A DNA stretch of 39,692 bases from Blastocladiella britannica. Taxonomy: Eukaryota > Blastocladiomycota > Blastocladiomycetes > Blastocladiales > Blastocladiaceae. Below the pieces are notes generated by a model that saw nothing but the letters and a program-made list of their open reading frames with translations, was not told the DNA's origin and searched no databases. Positions 32,593-39,692 of the stretch are shown in pieces. The stretch lies in NCBI GenBank assembly GCA_025349905.2, contig MU624623.1, positions 1 to 39,692 on the forward strand, read 5' to 3'. A program made the position numbers and the translations under genes. Numbering within the stretch: the stretch's first letter is position 1; each line of letters begins with the position of its first letter.

Positions 32593-33916
32593 TTAGTGAG
32601 GAGGAGTGTACAGTCGGAGTCCCAGGACACTGCGCACGTCCTCGGCAAACCGCAGGGCGTCCAGGAAGGGGAGCAGCTCCAGCAGTGCCTCGTCGTTGCT
32701 GTCCGACACCCATCCTTCGATTGGAATGCCATTTGCTAAGTATTTTTAAATCAGTCCATGCTCACAAATTAAAATAATGAAGAAAGGTACCTTGGTTGAT
32801 GGCAAAAGAAATCGGGGAATTGTCAAGCAGGCAGACTTGCGACAAGTCTGCGTCGATCACGCGAAGGTCCTTGAGGTATGTCGTTCCATGCTGGATGCAC
32901 GACTACATCACAGAAAAAAAAATCATGTCAGAAACCAAAGCTCAAAAAAAAAAAATAATAATAATGATAAATAAACGAACCTGACGGAAATACCGGCCTC
33001 GCACAAGCCGCTTCCCTCCCTCCAGCCAATCAATCACCGGATCCGCATACTCTTGCAAACTGGCGGTGAAAATCACCACTTTATACCACTCGGCGACTTT
33101 GCGCAGAAAGAAGTCTACGTGCGGCCGCTTGTACACGTAGTACATGCACTTGTGGCCGTCGATCGACACCTCAATCAGGTGGTCGGACCGGCGCGTCGGT
33201 AATCCGCGCGACGTGCTGTGGATCAGCGTCTCGTCCAGGTCCAGCACCAGGGTCTTGCGCCGGAGCGCCGGGTGGTGGCTGCGTGCGGTTGGGTTGCGGG
33301 CAATCGAGCCCGACGTGGATGGGGGGATACCGATCCGTCGGCGGGCGCGCACGGTCGTCGTTGTGGTTGATGGGCTCGGAGGATTGGAAGACGACAAGAG
33401 ACTATCGGCATCGACCCGCGACTGCTGCTGTCGTCGTCGCGGCGGCGGCGATTGGGATGAAGGTATTGGTGACACTCCTTCTCCCCCTTCTGCAGCAGTG
33501 GCACCGTCGTCAGCTGCCATTGATCCGTGTGGTGACAAAAGGGACCGACGCCTGGGCGTAGTCCCCTGCAGTCGCGGCGAGCGTGGTGGTGGCGAAGTGG
33601 ATGATGACAGCAAAGACACAGAAGGAGCAGCAGTAGATGACCGGTAGAGGCGGCGGCGGTCAGCGGCAATAGTCGAGTCCAGTCCCGGCAAATGGGCGGC
33701 CAAGAATGGAGGCAGCCACGGCAGCACAAACGAAGCGAGCCACGAGACCAAAGCCAGCACCAGAGCCGTGAACGAGGGCATGCTTTGCGCAGCTTTTGCA
33801 GTTGTTGTCTTCCTTAAGGGCGAAGAGGAAGAGGTGGTGAACGAAATACCAAAGAAGGCCGACAGGATCAGTTGCAAGGGCGACGACGATGTTGGGCGAC
33901 GCGTCGGCGGACCCAT
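32593..33916 (-). CDS. NEM1: NEM1/CTDNEP1-type protein phosphatase (FCP1/NIF domain)
   Basis: Three exons (33916-32981, 32902-32791, 32735-32593) give 396 aa. The start is the ATG at 33916; the frame is open further up but without an ATG. A hydrophobic segment (about residues 48-75, with [18 protein letters not shown]) anchors it in the ER/nuclear membrane, followed by a 140-residue Ser/Pro/Arg-rich linker. The catalytic domain starts with the HAD signature DLDET (Asp226, Asp228, Thr230) in [12 protein letters not shown], then [39 protein letters not shown] and [20 protein letters not shown]. These are typical of Nem1/CTDNEP1. With Spo7 this phosphatase activates the phosphatidate phosphatase Pah1 (lipin), controlling lipid synthesis and nuclear membrane growth. 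The 3' side abuts the proposed transposon end. Confidence 0.93.
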
Positions 33917-34179
33917 TCGTCGTTTTTTTTCGTTTTGATTGTATTTCTTGTCAGAGCTCTGTCCTCTGTCCGTGCGCACGCTCTCTCGCTCGTGTGTGTT
34001 CTACAATGAAGTGCGTGGTGGTTATGGTCTGGTATACTCCCTTGGAAGAGCGACGCCGCCGCCTCAAAAAAGCGAGTATGCGATGATGTCAGGGTATGCG
34101 TGGCGCTGAAAGAAAATCCCAAATGTGAAATGCCTTTCCTCTTTTCCCATCAAGTGCGGCCCCATTCTAAAAAGAAACA

Positions 34180-35160
34180 ATGCGCAACAATAATATCTCA
34201 TGCCCACGCCGCCTGCCGCTGCTGCTGCTGCTCCTGGCCACGGTCGCCGTCGCTGCACTGGTCGGCCTCGCCGTCGCCGACCCCGCTCCGTCGCCTAGCC
34301 CGGATCCCGAGGCGTACGTGATCCGCCGTGCTCCGTCCGACGCCGCTGTCGCCGAAACGACCGTCGCCGACACGGTCGTGCCATCTATTCTGGCCGAAAT
34401 TACCGGCCCCACCACCATCACTGGCTCAACGACTGTCCCTCCGCAACCGACCACGGGCGGCCCACTGTTTGCCGACAACAATGGCGGTATTAACAGCAAC
34501 GTGTACGATCTGGGCGACCCGCACAGCGCCATCTTTGCTGACCCTGTTGCTCCTGCTGTCTTGGCTGCTCCCGAGCTGGTGGATATCGAGTCGCATCCGG
34601 TTCCGAGCCAAGAGACAAAACATGAAGATGCAATCGTGGATCCGACCGTACCGCGGCACCCACTGGCGGCGCGGGGGACCCAGCAGCAGCAAGCGCCGCC
34701 GGCGGCGGAGGTTCCCGTCATCGAGGACATTCAAGACAACGATCCCGACGTTGAAGACCAAGCGGCATCCGTGGCGGTGATTGATTTGGCGTCCACCGCG
34801 TCCACTGATACCGGCGCCGACGGCCCCTCGGTGATCAACGCGCCGCCCGCCATCATCATTGAAGTCAACCGACCCGGTGGCGGTGGATCCGGCAGTTCAG
34901 GTACGGGCACGAGTGGGGGTGGCGGTGGATCATCGCGTCCTGGCGGTGGGGGCGGCGCGCCTATTGTGTCGATCCGTGGGCCCGGGGTCTCGGTCGTCAC
35001 TACTGTTGCCAGTGGGACCGCGACTGCGTCCACTACTTCTTCGACCACCACTACCACCAAGACGACGACCTCGGCGACATCGACTACAATGGTGCAGTCG
35101 ACTTCCACTTCCTCCACTCGTCCTACCACCAGCACCAGTACAGTAACGACAAAAAGCTAG
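34180..35160 (+). CDS. Secreted Ser/Thr/Pro-rich low-complexity protein
   Basis: Single exon of 326 aa, start ATG 34180. Residues 1-34 have a basic N terminus and a strong hydrophobic core (LPLLLLLLATVAVAALVGLA), a signal peptide probably cut after AVA. The mature part is acidic and Pro/Ala/Val-rich, then Gly/Ser-rich (GGGGSGSSGTGTSGGGG) and ends in a long Ser/Thr tail that would be heavily O-glycosylated. It has no Cys after the signal region, no C-terminal hydrophobic tail for a GPI anchor, and no enzyme motif. It is most likely a cell-wall or extracellular matrix protein; no specific family is recognised. It is divergent from the NEM1-like gene (263 bp between starts) and convergent with GAPDH. 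Confidence 0.75.
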   Translation: MRNNNISCPRRLPLLLLLLATVAVAALVGLAVADPAPSPSPDPEAYVIRRAPSDAAVAETTVADTVVPSILAEITGPTTITGSTTVPPQPTTGGPLFADNNGGINSNVYDLGDPHSAIFADPVAPAVLAAPELVDIESHPVPSQETKHEDAIVDPTVPRHPLAARGTQQQQAPPAAEVPVIEDIQDNDPDVEDQAASVAVIDLASTASTDTGADGPSVINAPPAIIIEVNRPGGGGSGSSGTGTSGGGGGSSRPGGGGGAPIVSIRGPGVSVVTTVASGTATASTTSSTTTTTKTTTSATSTTMVQSTSTSSTRPTTSTSTVTTKS

Positions 35161-35309
35161 GACTGATCGATCCGCTTTGATCCAACTCTTCGACTTTTTG
35201 AATAAAAACTTGTTTTTCATTTCCGAAATAAAAAGGGGGGATCTTCCGAAGGCATCAAATGGACACTGCACGCCAGAGAAAAAAAAAAAAAATAAACAAA
35301 GGAGCGCTC

Positions 35310-36565
<1,256 letters not shown>

Positions 36566-36663
36566 TTTGTTGAGTGAAAAGTTGTTTGAGGGGAGTGTGC
36601 GAAAAGCAAGCGACTTGGTTTAAAAATCGAAAGAGGATCAGCAGCGGCAGAGGGGCACTGGGA

Positions 36664-36670
36664 CTTTATA
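36664..36670 (-). promoter_or_regulatory. Possible TATA box of GAPDH
   Basis: TATAAAG on the minus strand, 99-105 bp upstream of the GAPDH start codon. Placement suits a highly expressed gene with a short 5' leader; no transcript data are available to confirm it. Confidence 0.45.
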
Positions 36671-36967
36671 CGTTTTGAGGAGAACGCTTGGGGAGTCTCG
36701 TAAAGTTTCGGCGAATGAACGCGATTCCACAATCGGGCACCCTAAACGGTGACGATATCACTCCAAAACTTTCCCCTGACAAAGGCACGATTGGTTTGGG
36801 TCCACCTTTGTGCGCGTCCGAGGGTACGGTCGTCTGTGTGTCTTTGTGCGTCGTTGTAGTCGGACTCATTGCAAACAACTTGATCTTATCACCACCCAAA
36901 AAAAAAACTTTATTTCATACAATATCTGTGAATGATTCCCATGAGCAGTGGGAACTCGTCAATACGA
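36671..36967. other. Intergenic region between GAPDH and the right-edge gene
   Basis: This is the rest of the GAPDH upstream region and the 3' side of the neighbouring minus-strand gene. On the minus strand an AATAAAG-type signal (plus CTTTATT, about 36908-36914) lies about 55 bp past the right-edge gene's stop and could be its poly(A) signal. No gene is seen. Confidence 0.4.
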
Positions 36968-39692
36968 TTACGCCGCCTGGGTCGAATGGTGCAGCGGTGG
37001 CGACTGCACGTCGTCCAGCGTGACTGTCCACTCGTCGTCCTGCCCGCCGTCGTCGCGATCGGCATTGGTCGTGGTGGTGGTCAACACCTGATCCTCGCCG
37101 CCCGAGGACCCATCAATCACCCGCAGCGGTGGCAACGGCGGCAGCCTTGGAAGCGATACAGGTGGAGGTGCCGACTGCGCCATTGATCCACCAACCGCCG
37201 CAGCACCGGAAGTGTCAATGAATGCCGCATGCAGGTTCTCACCGTTCCCCGTGGTCGTGGTACCAGAGCTCGGTGCGGGCGAGTGCGTCCCTGCAGTCGA
37301 GTGGCCCGTGGCGACCGTGACCATGGACATGCGGTACGTTGTACCGGGAGGTGGCGCAGCCACGCCCGACGGCAAGTGCGCGTGGTCGAGCGGGTTGCGC
37401 AGCACGGTCGGTGTGCCGTACGCCTTGATTGGGACGGGCACCACCACGGGCACCGTGGACAGGGACGTGCGCTCGGGTGTCAGCATCGTGGGCGGGTAGT
37501 AGTTGCCGCCATTACCAGATGTAGTGACCAGCACGTCCGGGTGCGACGAAAACAAGAGCCCGGACGACCGCCGCTGCTGCTGTGCATCGGCGGTACCAGC
37601 GGTCGGATAGAGCGCCGGCGCCGAAAAAGTTTTCACGAGCGGCGTCGATCCCGGATACCACCCACTACCACCTCCACTGTTGGTGATGGGACTGGGCCGA
37701 TCACGCACTAATGAGGAAGAGGATGAGGACGTAGAGCCGACGGGCATCCACTCTCCCGGGACCGGATGCGAGGGCGGATCGGCGGGACCACCACCACTAC
37801 CTGTGTGATGCTGAGAAGGAGATTGGCCCGCCGCCGCTGACCGATCCCCGTCCACTCGACGCCGGCTACCACTGCTGCCGCTACCGGTCAAGTACGACGA
37901 CGAAGCAGGCGAAAACGAGGGCGGCTGCTGCTGCTGTAATTGGGGGGCTCCAACACGCATACCTGTCGACCCCAGCGAACTACTGGACTGCTTGGCCCTT
38001 GGTCCCGATGACGGGCACGCCGGCGGGAACTTGGTCGAGGCCGATCGTGGCGACCCCGAGAACTCGGGTGACGAGGCGGTTAGAGCGTTGCCGCCGCCGG
38101 ACGACGACCACGTCGCTGGTGAGGAACCGGGCAGGGTCAAGCTACCGCTGGCGGCGGCGGCAGGAGACGAACCAGGTAGATCAAGTTGAGAAAGACTCGA
38201 GTCGCGCTTACTGGGCGGACTGCGGCCGGCCGTCGAGAGCCGAGCGCCCATTTTGGTGAACATGGTCGAGAAGGACTTCCATGGCTAGCGGATTTCGATT
38301 TTGTGGTTATCGGTAAGACACAACATAAAAGAATGAAAAGTACCTTGCTTTTCTTGTGGCGACTGCCCTTTTGGTCCTCCTGAGTGACAACAATGGCGGC
38401 CGGTTCTGCAGTGACAGAATCCGCCAACGACACCACGAGCGGGTTCGGCGCCGTCATGGAGTCGCGCATTTGCTTTTGGAGCTTGCGATCGTAGAGGGTA
38501 CCACTGCTGCCGGGTTGAGGAGCTGCAGCTGCTGAAGTAGTTGTAGGAGTGAAGTACCCTTGCGCGGCGCTGGCACTCCCGCCGGCACTGACAGTGGTAC
38601 CGTGGATATAACCGGGAGGCGCCGGGGGTGGGACGGGTGCCGAGCGCGTGGCCAGGGCCGTACTCGGGTAAACGGCAGGTCCAAATGCCGCCGATGCGCT
38701 GGTAGTCTGGGCGGGTGCAGGCGATCGAGGCTGCTGCCATTCAGCAGCAGTGGCAACTCCACCAGGCACATGCGGCATTGGCTTGTCGGAAGCAGTCGAG
38801 GCCGGCACAGGTGGTGGCAATGGGGGTGATGGCATGAGGTGATCCGAGACGGTGGAAGAAGCGCTGCGGCCGCTGATCGAGCGCGAAGCTTCCGAGCCTC
38901 CTCCGCCGTTGTTTGCAAGTGCCAGTGGCCATCTCATGGGGATCGGAGCACCGATCTGGCTGTCCGAACCGGCCGAGGCGTCCGACAATCCGCGGCGACG
39001 TTGCTGTTGATGGTGCTGGTGCTGCAGGTGAGGGTGGTACGAGTCCCCAGCGGATGCCAAGGAGGAAGATGACGATGAAGAGGACGGCAGCGGCGATCCG
39101 GGGGTCGCCGGCCGTGGGGGCGGAGCGTTCCGCGAATGAGCGCTGGGCAGCGGCGGGGTTGGGGGTGCCATGGGCAGCGCAGCGCCGGTATCCTCGTCCA
39201 TGTCGTCATCCTGGCCAATGTAATGTGGTGAAGACGGTCGCGGCATGACCGGTGACGAACCCGCGTCGGCGTAATTGGAGGTGGTGGTGACGGAAATGGA
39301 CGATCGAACCCGCGCACGCGCCGTGGCCGGGTCGCTGTACACGTATGTCGATGGCAGCTGCTGCCTTGGCGCCGGCTCATATCCTCCCGCAAAGGATACA
39401 TTGGGCGACACGCTCCCGTAGCGGATGCTGCCCGAATCGTGGACCGCATAGGCAATCGAGACGTTGTCGGGTGGTGTGATGGCGTGAACCCAAGGCGCGT
39501 GCGAGACGGGATCGGTGGGCGATATGATAGGCTGAACTCCCGCCGTCGTCGTTGCAGCAGCAGCAGCCGTGCTTGCAGTCAAGAGTGCGGCGAGGGTGGA
39601 CGAGTGGCTGGCGGACTTGCCTTGTTGCTGTTGTTTTTGTTGCTGCCAAGCATGAATATGATATAAACGGCCAAGGGAGAAGAAGAAAAAAA
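36968..39692 (-). CDS. Pro/Ser/Thr/Gln-rich low-complexity protein, 5' end outside the window
   Basis: Two exons, from the right edge to 38344 and 38284-36968, with a 59-nt intron (38285-38343). The frame stays open to the window edge without an ATG, so the gene is 5'-partial unless an acceptor near 39645 starts the exon. At least 850 residues are visible. Composition is dominated by Pro, Ser, Thr, Gly and poly-Gln/His runs (LQHQHHQQQRRR). Less biased spots are WVHAITPPDNVSIAYAV near the visible N terminus and HKKSK-PWKSFSTMFTKMG across the splice site, which is basic and possibly helical. The C terminus is acidic (DEWTVTLDDVQS). No signal, membrane segment or named domain is visible. It could be the disordered tail of a regulatory or cortical protein whose folded domain lies outside the window. 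Confidence 0.7.

Noticed and set aside
33917..33979. N-terminal extension of the NEM1-like protein
   Set aside because: The upstream frame starts at a non-ATG codon; ATG 33916 is the first usable start.

Overview
The window looks like nuclear DNA from a zoosporic, early-diverging fungus, most likely of the Blastocladiomycota type. Evidence seen here: GC-rich coding sequence, many short introns (mostly 55-80 nt, GTRNGT...YAG), a chitin synthase-like gene, a CHASE-type histidine kinase, a proteinase K-like subtilase, and W-rich ankyrin-like repeat proteins. The lineage is inferred; no rRNA or mitochondrial marker is present.

Layout. 94-1046 (+) holds a coiled-coil gene that may be an augmin subunit. 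1088-3173 (-) is a six-exon cytochrome P450 that reconstructs cleanly. It is divergent from a mitochondrial PPR protein (3369-5450, +), which is followed 44 bp later by a GH16-type protein (5495-7396, +). 7586-9036 (+) is the PP2A catalytic subunit and 9282-13537 (+) a divergent chitin synthase-like protein. 13647-14554 (+) is a Sel1-repeat gene with a partial SPRY end, convergent with a Tmt1/Crg1-like methyltransferase (14635-15573, -). 15714-17745 (-) is a broken ankyrin-like gene facing away from an intact relative (18451-20169, +). Two tRNA-Gly-like sequences lie between them. 20337-22015 (+) is a secreted subtilase, convergent with a sensor histidine kinase (22125-25262, -) that has no ATPase domain.

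Mobile region. About 25.7-32.6 kb is an accessory island. It has a Plavaka-like (CMC-type) transposase on the minus strand, split in an A10 run, and a divergent six-exon plus-strand gene. That gene encodes a Lys/Ala-rich head, a duplicated eight-cysteine module and an acidic tail. Short inverted and direct repeats at both edges suggest one element of about 6.8 kb. This is the least ordinary part of the window.

Right end. 32593-33916 (-) is a NEM1/CTDNEP1-type phosphatase, divergent from a secreted Ser/Thr-rich protein (34180-35160, +). GAPDH follows (35310-36565, -), then a low-complexity Pro/Ser/Thr/Gln-rich gene that runs off the right edge (36968-39692, -).

The conserved genes are unrelated housekeeping and signalling functions packed closely together. 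There is no operon logic. Exon structures were chosen because splice sites and reading phase agree throughout.
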